Positions 31,825 through 40,867 are shown, counted from the first letter of the stretch. The stretch is 64,000 nucleotides of DNA from Promicromonospora sp. MEB111 (GCF_030209445.1 NZ_JARVSD010000001.1:186001-250000), one strand, 5' to 3'. Program-made: numbers and translations. Notes: generated by a model from the sequence alone, not told the origin.

Positions 31825-34614
31825 TCAGCGGATGGTCACATTCCGGGTGCTGGTCACCGACTTGGCCGTGTACCCGGCCCGCGAACCGGTCACCGTGACC
31901 GTCAGGTGCTTGCCCCGGGCCCGCGCCGGGATCACGAACCGGTTGCTCGTCCGCGTCGAGATGGTCGTCCCGTCCGCCTTCCACACGTACTTCACCGACA
32001 ACGGCGCGGGCGACCACGTCCCGCGGCTCACCGTGAGCGTCGACCCGACCCGCTTGGTCCCCGTGATCGTGGGCCGCGGCGCGGTGAAGGTCCCCGCGGC
32101 GACCGTCAACGTCGTGGAGCTCGCGACCGATCTCGTCGTGTAGCCCGTGCGCGTGCCGATCACCGTGACGGTCAGCCGCTTCCCCTTCGCCGACGCCGGC
32201 ACCACGAACGTGCTCGACGTTCGCGTGGAGATGGTCGTTCCGTTCGCCTTCCACACGTACTTCACGGACGACGGCGTCGGCGACCACGTCCCGCGGGTCG
32301 CCGTCAGCGTCGCGCCGACCTTCGCCGTGCCCTTGATCGTCGGCTTCGGGGCGGTGAACGTCCCGGGGGCGACGGCGGTCGTGAGGGCGCTGGTCGCCGA
32401 CGACTCGTAGTACTGCTTGAGGCCGGTGACCGTGACGGTGACCTTCTTGCCCGCCGCCGAGGCGGGGACGCTGAAGGTGCTCGACGTCGCACCCGTGACG
32501 GCGACGCCGTCGACTTTCCACGCGTAGCGGAAGCTGGTGGGTGTCGGCGACCAGGCGCCGGGGGTCGCGGTCAGTGTCGAGCCGACCTGCGGGGTTCCGG
32601 TGATCGTCGGAGTGTCCGTCGTGAACGGTGCCGGCTTGACGGTGACCGTCCGCTCGAGGTGGGAGTCGAGGAAGTCATCGTCCGCCCGAAACCTCACGAG
32701 CATGGGATAGGTGCCTGGAACCAGTTCGTCCTCGTCATCGATTCTGATCTGACTGTGACCGCTCCCGTCCAGCCGGGAACCGTACCCGAAAGTCAGCTGG
32801 TCGAACTCAAGTGTGGTGATGCCGGCCGGCACGGATGAATCGGAGAACACGTCGACCTCGACGGAGTCAGGCATCTCTCCATAGCGCCACGACGACGGCA
32901 GGTCGCTCTCGATGCGAGTCGCGACCGAAGGAAGGACGACCACCTGTCTGCTCCAGGCCACCGAGTCCACCTCGCTCCAGCCCTCGTAGTCGTAGTGCAG
33001 CGTGTAGGTCCCGGGGTCAAGATCGAGGCGGTCGACGCACTCCCTGTTGTACTCGCCGAATTGGATGAGATCCGGACGCCCGTCCACGGTGATCTTGATC
33101 TGGTCCGTCGACCGCAACCAGAGTGGCGAACCGTCCGTGGTGGACAGCTCGAAGCAAAGCGTCCTCGTCGACTTCTCGTACCACGTGGCGGGCCCGGAAG
33201 TGGTCACTACGACGGGACTCGGCTCCGCGAGGTCGACCGTTGTCTCGACGGGGATCGTGACGTACGGCGATTCGGAGAAGGCCGTGCTCAGTGTGTAGGC
33301 ACCCGTCAGCTCGTGATCCCAGGGGTAGACCTCCACCTCGGCCGTGCCCTGATGTGTCCGCTCTGGCTCGAGCATGCGCGTCTTCCCGTCGGGCGCGGTC
33401 ACCGTCGTGGTCACCCAGCCGGGAACCGGCGTCCCGCTTTCGAGCGCAGCCGAGACCTTCAGTGCGATCACGTCGGTCACCCTGGTGGGGCGCTCCGCTC
33501 CCGAGGGGTTGGTGGGCACGGACATGTCGACGGAGACTTCGACCGGGATGGCATCACCGACCACGATCGCCCAGTGCTGTCCGTAGCCGGAGTAGCCGCT
33601 GACGGCCGAGAAGACATCGCGTCCGGCGGGGACCACGGGCGGTTCTGAGTCTCGACTGTTGAGACCCCAGCTGATGATCGTCCCGTCGTCGAGGGCAGCG
33701 GCACCCTGGCCGTTCGACATCGCAGCGAGCGAGATGATCGATCGTCCGGTCGGCGCTACCGCGAGCTGGCTGCCGTTCGTGGAGATGACCCGACCATCCG
33801 CAGTGGCCCCGATCGCCTCGCTCACCCCCATGTCGACACCGACGAACCGCGTGTCCGCGGGCGGATCGACGACTGTCGCTGTGGACCCGTCGACCTCGTC
33901 CTGGCAGTACACGAGGGCCCCGTCGCTCCGTAGCGCGGCCCAGTTGCCCAGACCGGAACGGGCGGAGACCGCGGTGTAACGCGGTCCGGCGCCGGGATCG
34001 CGTACGTCGGAGCACGACGCGTCCGGATCCCCGGCGTCGCTGAGCACACCGTCCGAGCGCAGCGCGAGCGCTCCGGAGAGCGCCGTGTAGGCCAGGCCGT
34101 CGGGAGGCGTCATGATGACTCGACCGGACGCGCTCACCACGACACCGTCGGACCGAAGTATTTGCCCTGTGCCCGCTGTGCCCGCCGACACCGCCGTGTA
34201 CCAGGTGCCCTCCGGCGGATCGGGCAGGGGATTCGTGTGCACAGGCGCAATGTCGTATTGATGCAGGTCGACCCGCCCGTCGCTCCGAAGTACCAGCAGC
34301 TCGCTGTCGTCGGTGGACATTGCTGTGGCGTGCACCCCTTCCGGAAGCGCCCGCGTCGTGCTCCCGCCACCTTGGGCGCCCCAGCCGACAAGCTGCCCAG
34401 TCTGCGCGCTCGGCATTCCCTCCTGCACAAAGGTCGGGTCCAGGGAATCGGTGGCCGTCTCGACCATCGCGCCCGTGCTGCCCGCCTGCGCACCCTGAGT
34501 AGGCGCTGCACCAGCGGTTGTCACGGCGAGCCCGAGCACCAACCCGGTGGTCACCAGCGACGCACAGGCCCGCCGGGCTGAGGAAAGGAATCGCCGAGAA
34601 TCTGATGTCGGCAT
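31825..34614 (-). CDS. Secreted RCC1-like propeller protein with Ig-like W-S-P repeats
   Basis: A 929-aa exported protein. A signal peptide ends near residue 36 (TTAGAAP). The N-terminal 330 residues repeat short blocks such as LRSDGRV, ILRSDGVV, ALRSDGAL and LDDGTIISWG, the pattern of RCC1-type beta-propellers. A central beta-rich region of about 300 residues follows. Three tandem repeats of about 90 residues end the protein, each with PTITGTxxVGSTLTA, (G/R)(A/T)WSPxPxS, (Y/V)WKxxG and G(K)xLTVTVTG. No LPxTG-type or other anchor is visible. The same repeat occurs in the 37123-39129 protein. Ligand or function unknown; an adhesin or wall-associated role is a guess. Confidence 0.75.
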   Translation of the reverse strand: MPTSDSRRFLSSARRACASLVTTGLVLGLAVTTAGAAPTQGAQAGSTGAMVETATDSLDPTFVQEGMPSAQTGQLVGWGAQGGGSTTRALPEGVHATAMSTDDSELLVLRSDGRVDLHQYDIAPVHTNPLPDPPEGTWYTAVSAGTAGTGQILRSDGVVVSASGRVIMTPPDGLAYTALSGALALRSDGVLSDAGDPDASCSDVRDPGAGPRYTAVSARSGLGNWAALRSDGALVYCQDEVDGSTATVVDPPADTRFVGVDMGVSEAIGATADGRVISTNGSQLAVAPTGRSIISLAAMSNGQGAAALDDGTIISWGLNSRDSEPPVVPAGRDVFSAVSGYSGYGQHWAIVVGDAIPVEVSVDMSVPTNPSGAERPTRVTDVIALKVSAALESGTPVPGWVTTTVTAPDGKTRMLEPERTHQGTAEVEVYPWDHELTGAYTLSTAFSESPYVTIPVETTVDLAEPSPVVVTTSGPATWYEKSTRTLCFELSTTDGSPLWLRSTDQIKITVDGRPDLIQFGEYNRECVDRLDLDPGTYTLHYDYEGWSEVDSVAWSRQVVVLPSVATRIESDLPSSWRYGEMPDSVEVDVFSDSSVPAGITTLEFDQLTFGYGSRLDGSGHSQIRIDDEDELVPGTYPMLVRFRADDDFLDSHLERTVTVKPAPFTTDTPTITGTPQVGSTLTATPGAWSPTPTSFRYAWKVDGVAVTGATSSTFSVPASAAGKKVTVTVTGLKQYYESSATSALTTAVAPGTFTAPKPTIKGTAKVGATLTATRGTWSPTPSSVKYVWKANGTTISTRTSSTFVVPASAKGKRLTVTVIGTRTGYTTRSVASSTTLTVAAGTFTAPRPTITGTKRVGSTLTVSRGTWSPAPLSVKYVWKADGTTISTRTSNRFVIPARARGKHLTVTVTGSRAGYTAKSVTSTRNVTIR

Positions 34615-34746
34615 CGAGCGCTCCAGGAAAGAGGCGCATGATCCATGCGCGGAACGACAAGTCGCGTGACTGTATCCGCCGCGCAGCCGCGTTTGCCCCG
34701 AAATGAGCGCGTCCCGCGCATCTTCACCCGGTGACGTTCCGACGAC

Positions 34747-35976
34747 TCAGGCCGGCGGCAAGATCTCCAACCGCCCCGGCCGCCCCACGCCCGAACCCCG
34801 CCCCGGCGGGTACTGCCCGTCTGCTCCCGCCGTCACCGACCCCAGCACGCTCGCGTGCCGCGCCCCGGTCGCCCCCGGCAGCACGCCGGGCAGGCCGTGC
34901 CACGTGTGCCAACCGAGTACCGCGAACGCCAGCGCCTCCTTGGCCTGGCTCGGCACGCCCAGCTCGTCGGAAGTCCGGACGGCGACGCCAGGCAGTTCGG
35001 ACCTAAGCGCCGCCATGAGCACCGGGTTGCGAGTCCCGCCGCCCGAGGCGACGACCTCGGTGGCGGTGTGCCGCACGACGTCGGCCACCGTGCGGGCGGT
35101 GAGTGCCACGAGCGTGGCGAGCAGGTCCTCCGCCGTCGGCTCCGTGGGTCCGACGCGGTCCAGCAGGTAGGAGAGATGGAACAGCTCCTTGCCCGTCGAC
35201 TTCGGGGCCGGTCGTGCGTAGTAGGGCTCGTCGAGCAGCCGCTCCAGCAGCGAGGGGAGCACGCGGCCGCGGGCGGCGAGGGCGCCGTCGGCGTCGAAGG
35301 CGAGGCGTCCGCCCGTGACGTGCCGGGTCGCGGCGTCGAGCAGCGCGCAGGCGGGGCCCGTGTCGAAGGCGACCTGCGTCGCCTCGGACAGCACGGTCAC
35401 GTTCGCGATGCCGCCCAGGTTGAGCGCGACGGCGCCGGGGCGGCCGGCGAGCCACAGCGCGTCGAACAGGCCGACCAGCGGGGCGCCCTGCCCGCCCGCG
35501 GCGACGTCGCGCGTGCGCAGGCCGGAGACGACGGGGAGCCCGGTCGCCTCGGCGATCCACGCGGGCTCGCCGATCTGCAGGGTGCCCCGAACGGCGCCGC
35601 CCGCGGGCGCCCAGTGGAAGAGCGTCTGGCCGTGGGAGACCACGAGGTCGGCTCGCCCGTCGCAGAGCTCGGCCACGGCACGGGCGGCGACGTCGGCGAA
35701 GGCCTGGCCGATGCCTGTGTCGAGCCGGCACACTGCCTCCGCGGAGCTGGCGGCCGGCGGGAGCGCCGCCACCAGCGACGACCGGAGCTCCTCCGGGTAC
35801 GGCGCGGAGAGGTGCCCGAGGGGCGTGAGCGTCAGCGTGTCGCCGGTGAGCCGGAGATCGCACGCCGCGGCGTCGACCCCGTCATGGGACGTGCCGGACA
35901 TCAGGCCGACCACGCGCAGTGAGAACGGCGATTCCGTCGGTGAGATGTGCGCCGCGGGTATGGGATTCACCATCAC
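34747..35976 (-). CDS. anmK: Anhydro-N-acetylmuramic acid kinase
   Basis: A 409-aa ASKHA-fold kinase that phosphorylates and opens 1,6-anhydroMurNAc during cell-wall recycling. The N-terminus has GLMSGTSHDGVDAA, and further motifs are VSHGQTLFHW, LNLGGIANVT, DTGPACALLDA and the Gly-rich SGGGTRNPVL. GGAGG stands 7 nt before the GTG at 35976 and 10 nt before the ATG at 35973; either could be the start. The gene is divergent from the methyltransferase at 36045. Confidence 0.94.
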   Translation of the reverse strand: MMVNPIPAAHISPTESPFSLRVVGLMSGTSHDGVDAAACDLRLTGDTLTLTPLGHLSAPYPEELRSSLVAALPPAASSAEAVCRLDTGIGQAFADVAARAVAELCDGRADLVVSHGQTLFHWAPAGGAVRGTLQIGEPAWIAEATGLPVVSGLRTRDVAAGGQGAPLVGLFDALWLAGRPGAVALNLGGIANVTVLSEATQVAFDTGPACALLDAATRHVTGGRLAFDADGALAARGRVLPSLLERLLDEPYYARPAPKSTGKELFHLSYLLDRVGPTEPTAEDLLATLVALTARTVADVVRHTATEVVASGGGTRNPVLMAALRSELPGVAVRTSDELGVPSQAKEALAFAVLGWHTWHGLPGVLPGATGARHASVLGSVTAGADGQYPPGRGSGVGRPGRLEILPPA

Positions 35977-36044
35977 GGCGATGCCTCCGGTCGTGTTTGC
36001 ACCAGTGTTAGCCCTTACTCCCCGTTTGCGTCACAATCTCCCAC

Positions 36045-36893
36045 ATGCTTGACGTCTCGATCGCCCCTGCTCCGGCGCCGGACGCGCCGTTCGAGGACCA
36101 CGTCGAATGGGCGCGTAACGCCCCTGCGACACCTGCTACACCCGCGGCGCTGTTCACGGGTGGTCTCGACAACGCTCCCGTCGACGACCGTCTCACGATC
36201 GACGCGCCGGAGTGGGACTACCCCACGCTGGCCCGCGAGATCGTGCTCAAGTCCCGAGGTGCCGTGCTCGACATCGGCACCGGTGACGGTGACTTCTTCG
36301 CGGGCCTCGGCCCGCTCCCCAAGGGTTCGGCCGCCACGGAGCTCGGCCCGGCCTTCCTCGCCGCCCGACGGCGCCTGGAGCCGCTCGGAGTCGACGTGCG
36401 CCGCGTGGAGCCGTCGTGGACGGGCGACGTGCTGCTGCCCTTCTTCGACGGTCAGTACAGCGCCGTGCTCAGCCGGTTCAGCACCATCGACCCCGACGAG
36501 GTGGGCCGCGTGCTGGAGCCGGGCGGCACGTTCCTCACCGAGCAGGTGGACACGCGCGACGGCTTCGTCCTCAACCAGGCGCTCCGGGTGCCGCTGGGCT
36601 GGGACCCGGACGGCGTGACGATCGACGTGATCTCCGACGGCCTCGTCGCCTCCGGCCTCGAGATCGTCGAGGCCACGGAGTACGCGGGGACGCGCACGTT
36701 CAAGGACCTTTCCTCCGTGCTGTGGTACCTGCGGGTCGCGGCCTGGCAGGTGCCCGACCTGGCCGACCTCACCCCGGCCGCCGTCGCCCGTCACGAGGCG
36801 GCGCTGCGCGGGCTGCACATGCACTTCGCGACGGGCAACGTGCTGGTGGACGAGGCGCCGCGGATCCTGGTCACGGCTCGCCGCCCGTTCTGA
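36045..36893 (+). CDS. Class I SAM-dependent methyltransferase
   Basis: A 282-aa cytoplasmic protein with a Rossmann-type SAM-binding motif I VLDIGTGDGDFF at about residues 77-88, an acidic motif II region and a later LEPGGTFLTEQV strand. The substrate is unknown. There is no Shine-Dalgarno sequence before the ATG; CACAAT about 7-12 nt upstream could be a -10 element, which would make the transcript leaderless. The stop lies in a short tandem duplication followed by a terminator. Confidence 0.85.
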   Translation: MLDVSIAPAPAPDAPFEDHVEWARNAPATPATPAALFTGGLDNAPVDDRLTIDAPEWDYPTLAREIVLKSRGAVLDIGTGDGDFFAGLGPLPKGSAATELGPAFLAARRRLEPLGVDVRRVEPSWTGDVLLPFFDGQYSAVLSRFSTIDPDEVGRVLEPGGTFLTEQVDTRDGFVLNQALRVPLGWDPDGVTIDVISDGLVASGLEIVEATEYAGTRTFKDLSSVLWYLRVAAWQVPDLADLTPAAVARHEAALRGLHMHFATGNVLVDEAPRILVTARRPF

Positions 36894-36915
36894 GATCGCC
36901 CGTCCTGAGATCGCC
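36884..36915. repeat. Tandem 17-bp direct repeat over a stop codon
   Basis: CCCGTYCTGAGATCGCC occurs at 36884-36900 and 36899-36915 (15-bp period). The first copy contains the methyltransferase TGA. Confidence 0.8.
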
Positions 36916-36953
36916 AGGGCCCGTCGGGACGCATGTCTCGACGGGCCCTGGCG
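36912..36953 (+). terminator. Terminator after the methyltransferase
   Basis: A perfect 15-bp stem (36912-36926 with 36939-36953) and a 12-nt loop, starting inside the second direct-repeat copy. Confidence 0.82.
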
Positions 36954-36959
36954 GCGACA

Positions 36960-36981
36960 GGATTCACCGCGGGGTGAATCC
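36960..36981. promoter_or_regulatory. Inverted repeat upstream of the 37123 secreted-protein gene
   Basis: GGATTCACC (36960-36968) and GGTGAATCC (36973-36981) form a perfect 9-bp inverted repeat with a 4-nt centre; a further GGGGTGAA follows at 36983-36990. It lies about 140 bp before the start at 37123 and looks like an operator. No T-run, so a terminator is less likely. Confidence 0.5.
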
Positions 36982-37122
36982 AGGGGTGAACTTCGACGGT
37001 TTTAAGCCGATTCTCGCTCAATGTTGCTTCCGGCAGCATTCGAGGCAGGTTACGTTCGCGACGCCCGGGACCGACGGCGGTCCCCGGTGCCCCGTCCTGT
37101 CACGGATCGCGAAGGACCCCCT

Positions 37123-39129
37123 ATGAAGCAGAAGCTCTTCGGCGACGCCCACCCCGCGCTCGCCGCCCCCACCCCGAGAACGGCCCGGCGCTGGCGCGCC
37201 GGCGCATCGCTCGCCACGCTCGCCCTGGTCGCCGGGCCGTTCGCCGCTGTGCCGGCGTCCGCCGCGGAGGCCGACGCGCCCGTCTTCACCGGAACCCTCG
37301 CGGTGAGCGGGGCAGCGGTGGTCGGCACCACGATCGCCCTCGACCAGACTGGCGGCACCTGGGCGCCCGAGCCCGAGTCCGTCGCCTACGCGTGGTACCT
37401 CAGCGCCGACGCGGTCCTGGACGCCACGGACACCCTCGTCGAGGGTGCCGGCGACCCGACGCTCGACGTCCTGCCCGCCTACCTCGACCAGTACCTGATC
37501 GGCACCGTCGCGGCGACCGCGGGCGGCCTGACGAGCGACCCCGTCGCGGCGGCCTCCGGTGTTGTGACCCTCGGCGACCTCGCCGCCGGCACCCCGACCG
37601 TCTCCGGCACGGTCAAGGTCGCCTCGAAGCTCACCGCCCGGCCCGGCACCTGGCCCGAGGGCACCTCCCTCGCCTACCAGTGGAAGATCAGCGGCACCAC
37701 GGTCGCCACCACGACGACGTTCACCCCGCAGGCCGCGCACGCGGGCAAGACCCTGCGCCTCGTCGTGACCGGCACGAAGGCCGGCTACGCCCCGAAGACC
37801 GCCTACAGCGCGTTCTCGACGGTCGCGAAGGCCAGCTTCGTCACCACGACGCCGAAGATCAACGGCACGGTCAAGGTCGGCGGCCTGGTCGGCGCCACGA
37901 CCGGCCACTTCTCCCCGACGGCCACACTGAAGTACCAGTGGAAGGCGAACGGCAGCTCGATCTCCGGCGCCACCAGCCGCACCTACACGATCCCCAGCCG
38001 CCTCCACGGTGACAAGCTCACCGTCACGGTGACCGGCTCGAAGGCGGGCTACACGACGAAGAGCCTGACGTCGGCCGCCGCCGTCGTCTCCAAGCCGTTC
38101 GCCCGGACGTCCGCGCCGACGATCAGCGGCACCGTCCGCGTGGGCCAGACCCTCACCGCGAACCGCGGCACCTGGTCGCCCACGCCGTCGGTGGTCACGT
38201 ACCAGTGGCGCGCCAACGGCACGCCGATCGCCGGTGCGACCAGCCGCACCTACAAGCTCACGACCAAGGAGCACGGCAAGAAGATCTCGGTGGAGATCGT
38301 CGGCCGCAAGTACGCCTACCTGCCGGCCAAGCGCCTCAGCTCGGCGACCGTCACCGTGAAGTGGCCCGTCGGCATCAGCACGCCGAACGTCACCACGCAG
38401 CCGACGCGCTACGTGGACACGACGGTCGGCAAGACCGTGACGCTCAAGGTCTCCGCCACGGGCGGCGGCCTCAAGTACCAGTGGCAGCGCTGGACCCCGG
38501 CGAGCGGCACCTGGACCAACATCGGGTCGAACAGCTCGACGTACCGGTTCACCGCCGCTCCCGCGCACGAGCTCAACCAGTTCCGCGTGGTCGTGTCGAA
38601 CATGGCCGGCAAGGACACCAGCAACCGGACCTACCTCTGGGTCCGGTCCTCGCTGTCGTCGCCCTTCGCGGCCTACCAGTGGTTCAGCCTGTGGAACTAC
38701 AACGCCGCGATCAGCGAGTCCTACGAGTACGCCGGTTACCTGACGGCCGACGTCGGCGTCTGCGCCGCGCCGGGCTACTACCCCACCGGTGACATCTCCG
38801 TGCAGTTCGTCGGCAGCAACGGGCACGTCTACGCCGGTGCCGGCCAGGAGCAGCCCGACCACATCTCCTGGGGCGTCCCGCTCGACAGTGACGGGTGCGG
38901 CTTCTTCCGTGCCTACACCGAGGCCCCGCGGTCCGTCTGGGTGGGTGGCCGCTGGCGTATCACCGACCGGTCGGACGGCCAGGTCTACCACCAGTACGTG
39001 AAGTACGACAGCTACGAGGGGACGATGTCCGCCCGTACGCTCGCAGGCTCGGGCTCCGGTGCGTCCCAGCTCGGCAGTCTGATCGGCTCGTCCCCCGTCG
39101 TCGGCTCCCGCGCCTCGCTCACGGACTGA
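37123..39129 (+). CDS. Secreted protein with Ig-like W-S-P repeats
   Basis: A 668-aa exported protein of unknown function. The ATG at 37123 follows GAAGGA, and the product has a long n-region, a signal-peptide hydrophobic core (ASLATLALVAGPFAAV) and cleavage near ASAAEA. Five or so beta-sandwich repeats follow, with signatures VSGTVKVASKLTARPGTW, LKYQWKANGSSISGATSRT and GTWSPTPSVVTYQWRANG, closely related to the repeats of the 31825-34614 protein. A further Ig-like segment (QWQRWTPASGTW) precedes a C-terminal domain of about 150 residues with two Cys (VGVCAAPGY, SDGCGFF). No anchor motif is seen. Its 3' end overlaps the convergent hydrolase gene by 11 bp. Confidence 0.75.
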   Translation: MKQKLFGDAHPALAAPTPRTARRWRAGASLATLALVAGPFAAVPASAAEADAPVFTGTLAVSGAAVVGTTIALDQTGGTWAPEPESVAYAWYLSADAVLDATDTLVEGAGDPTLDVLPAYLDQYLIGTVAATAGGLTSDPVAAASGVVTLGDLAAGTPTVSGTVKVASKLTARPGTWPEGTSLAYQWKISGTTVATTTTFTPQAAHAGKTLRLVVTGTKAGYAPKTAYSAFSTVAKASFVTTTPKINGTVKVGGLVGATTGHFSPTATLKYQWKANGSSISGATSRTYTIPSRLHGDKLTVTVTGSKAGYTTKSLTSAAAVVSKPFARTSAPTISGTVRVGQTLTANRGTWSPTPSVVTYQWRANGTPIAGATSRTYKLTTKEHGKKISVEIVGRKYAYLPAKRLSSATVTVKWPVGISTPNVTTQPTRYVDTTVGKTVTLKVSATGGGLKYQWQRWTPASGTWTNIGSNSSTYRFTAAPAHELNQFRVVVSNMAGKDTSNRTYLWVRSSLSSPFAAYQWFSLWNYNAAISESYEYAGYLTADVGVCAAPGYYPTGDISVQFVGSNGHVYAGAGQEQPDHISWGVPLDSDGCGFFRAYTEAPRSVWVGGRWRITDRSDGQVYHQYVKYDSYEGTMSARTLAGSGSGASQLGSLIGSSPVVGSRASLTD

Positions 39130-39949
39130 CGACACCCAGGAGGCCTGCGACGGTCTCCGCCATCGCTTCCGGCGGCACGTCCGCCCCGTGACCGGGAACG
39201 GTCACCCGGCGTGCCGCCGGAAGCACGGCCACCAGCGAGTCGGCCGCCGCCGCGACGGCTGCGGCGCTCGCGGTGCCGTGGGCCACCAGCACCGGCTGGG
39301 TGATCACGTCCCACCGGCACATCAGGGCACGCCGCCCCAGGGCGACGGCCGCGAGCACCCGGCCGTCGTAGGCGATGGTCGGCGCCATCGACTCGAGGTC
39401 CGCCCACGACGCCGACGCCCGCATCCGCGGCACCAGCCGGCACGGCATGCCCACCACGTCGAGGAACAGCTCGACGGCGCTGCCCGGGTCACCCGCCTCC
39501 ACGCATGCCTCCACCCCCGCGATCATCCGGGGATCGGCGGGCGGCTCGCCGCTGGCCACGTCGTAGCCCGGCTCGTAGCAGAGCACCCCGGTGACCGCGG
39601 AGCCCAGGTCGGCGGCCGCGCGCAGCGCCAGGAACGCGCCCGTGGAGATGCCCAGCAGCGCGGCCGGGCCCGTGACCTGCAACAACGCGGCGATGTCGTC
39701 GATCTCCCGGTCCACGCTGTACGGCGGGGTGTCGCCGCTCCCGCCGCGCCCGCGCCGGTCGTACCGCAGCGTGGTCACCCGGTCGCCCAGCTCCGCCGCC
39801 ACGGCGAGCGTGACGGGCACCCGGTGGGCCAGGACACCGTCGATCACGACGACCGCCGGCGCCAGGCCACGGGCCGGACCGGTGACGTCGAAGGCGATCC
39901 GCGTGCCGTCGGCCGACGTCGTCAGCGCGTCGACGGTGGTGATGGTCAT
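39119..39949 (-). CDS. Alpha/beta hydrolase
   Basis: A 276-aa cytoplasmic hydrolase. The ATG at 39949 gives MTITTVDALTTSADGTRIAF; the upstream in-frame extension is low quality. Fold landmarks are RYDRRGRGGSGDT before the nucleophile elbow, which reads LLGISTGAFLAL (Ser in GISTG), and a late PGHGADVPPE with the candidate catalytic His. Substrate unknown. There is no clear ribosome site before the ATG. The stop overlaps the convergent secreted-protein gene by 11 bp. Confidence 0.83.
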   Translation of the reverse strand: MTITTVDALTTSADGTRIAFDVTGPARGLAPAVVVIDGVLAHRVPVTLAVAAELGDRVTTLRYDRRGRGGSGDTPPYSVDREIDDIAALLQVTGPAALLGISTGAFLALRAAADLGSAVTGVLCYEPGYDVASGEPPADPRMIAGVEACVEAGDPGSAVELFLDVVGMPCRLVPRMRASASWADLESMAPTIAYDGRVLAAVALGRRALMCRWDVITQPVLVAHGTASAAAVAAAADSLVAVLPAARRVTVPGHGADVPPEAMAETVAGLLGVVSP

Positions 39950-40351
39950 GCAGGGCAGACGGGCCGGTCCCCCGAAAGTCGTCGCTCGGCCGAATGCCCT
40001 GGGCCACGAATTTCGCCGCGAGGAAAAAGCCTGTGCGTACGCCGCCGGGCGGCGTAGGTTCTGTGGCACATGAGAAGGGAGGTGATCCGAGAAGTGATTT
40101 CACATCGGACCCATGAGGTGGTCGCGCGCTAGTCGCGTGACGCGTAAGCGTTTCGCGCCGACGGCGGTCGGGGGGCTCAGCACGGGGCTTTCCTGATCGC
40201 TCAGGCGCAACGGGACACTGGTGGCGATTTCCTCGCGACCACCGGAGCCCGCGGGTGCCGTGCCCTCGTCCAGCGCGGCTGACACATGTCGCCCCGCGGG
40301 CTTTCCCGCGCCCGGAGACAGCCGGGGAGAGCGGCACGGGAGAATGTGCGC
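39950..40351 (+). promoter_or_regulatory. Divergent intergenic region with palindrome and structured leader
   Basis: A 402-bp spacer. It contains a perfect palindrome TACGCCGCC-G-GGCGGCGTA at 40038-40056, a -10-like TAGGTT at 40055-40060, a 20-codon frame at 40070-40132 that contains its own GGGAGG, and a GC-rich downstream stretch with local hairpins, for example CCTGA-TCGC-TCAGG at 40192-40205 and GGTGG/CCACC pairing near 40216-40245. The phosphatase GTG at 40352 has GGGAG upstream. The layout resembles a regulated leader with an upstream ORF, but no known riboswitch class was matched. Confidence 0.4.
40070..40132 (+). CDS. Possible 20-aa leader peptide (uORF)
   Basis: The frame encodes MRREVIREVISHRTHEVVAR and stops at TAG. 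A -10-like TAGGTT ends 10 bp before the ATG, so the message could be nearly leaderless; alternatively translation starts at the GTG at 40082, after GGGAGG. No homologue was recognised. It could be chance. Confidence 0.25.
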   Translation: MRREVIREVISHRTHEVVAR

Positions 40352-40867
40352 GTGACTGCCTACCGCGTGATGACCGTCTGCACCGGAAACATCTGCAGGT
40401 CCCCGATGGCCGAGATCGTGCTGCGCGACCGCTTCGAGGCCGCCGGCCTGGGCGACGCCGTGGTGGTCGACTCGACCGGCGTGAGCGACGAGGAGCACGG
40501 CAACCCGGTGGACCGGCGCGCCCGCGCCGTCCTCGCGGAGCACGGGTACCCCACCGGCGACGCCCACCGCGCACGCCAGGTGACCAGGGACGACGTCGGC
40601 TCGCGCGACCTGGTCCTCGCGATGACGACGCGCCATGCGCAGGCCCTGCGGAACCTCGCCGGCCGCGCGCGGGCCGACACGACGATCCGGATGTACCGGT
40701 CGTTCGACCCTGCCGCGGAGGGCGCTCCCGAGCACCGGCTCGACATCGCCGACCCCTGGTACGGGGGTCCCGAGGACTTCGAGGAGTGCCTCGCCGAGAT
40801 CGAGGCGGCGGCGGACGGCGTGGTCGACTTTGTCCGGGCGGAGCTGGGCGTGCCCTCGGGCGCCTGA
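40352..40867 (+). CDS. Low-molecular-weight protein-tyrosine phosphatase
   Basis: A 171-aa cytoplasmic phosphatase. The P-loop C(X)5R(S/T) is CTGNICRS with nucleophile Cys10 and Arg16, and the general acid Asp is in DIADPWYGG. The GTG at 40352 has GGGAG 9 nt upstream; the in-frame upstream extension is Arg/Pro-rich and lacks a ribosome site. LMW-PTPs remove phosphate from phosphotyrosine on kinases or exopolysaccharide regulators; the substrate is unknown here. Confidence 0.93.
   Translation: MTAYRVMTVCTGNICRSPMAEIVLRDRFEAAGLGDAVVVDSTGVSDEEHGNPVDRRARAVLAEHGYPTGDAHRARQVTRDDVGSRDLVLAMTTRHAQALRNLAGRARADTTIRMYRSFDPAAEGAPEHRLDIADPWYGGPEDFEECLAEIEAAADGVVDFVRAELGVPSGA

Noticed and set aside
40184..40240. 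Glycine-riboswitch-like text (CTCAGGCGCAACGGGACA)
   Set aside because: Only one short segment resembles the conserved 3' part; the 5' GCCGAAGGAGC-type half and a glycine-related target gene are absent.
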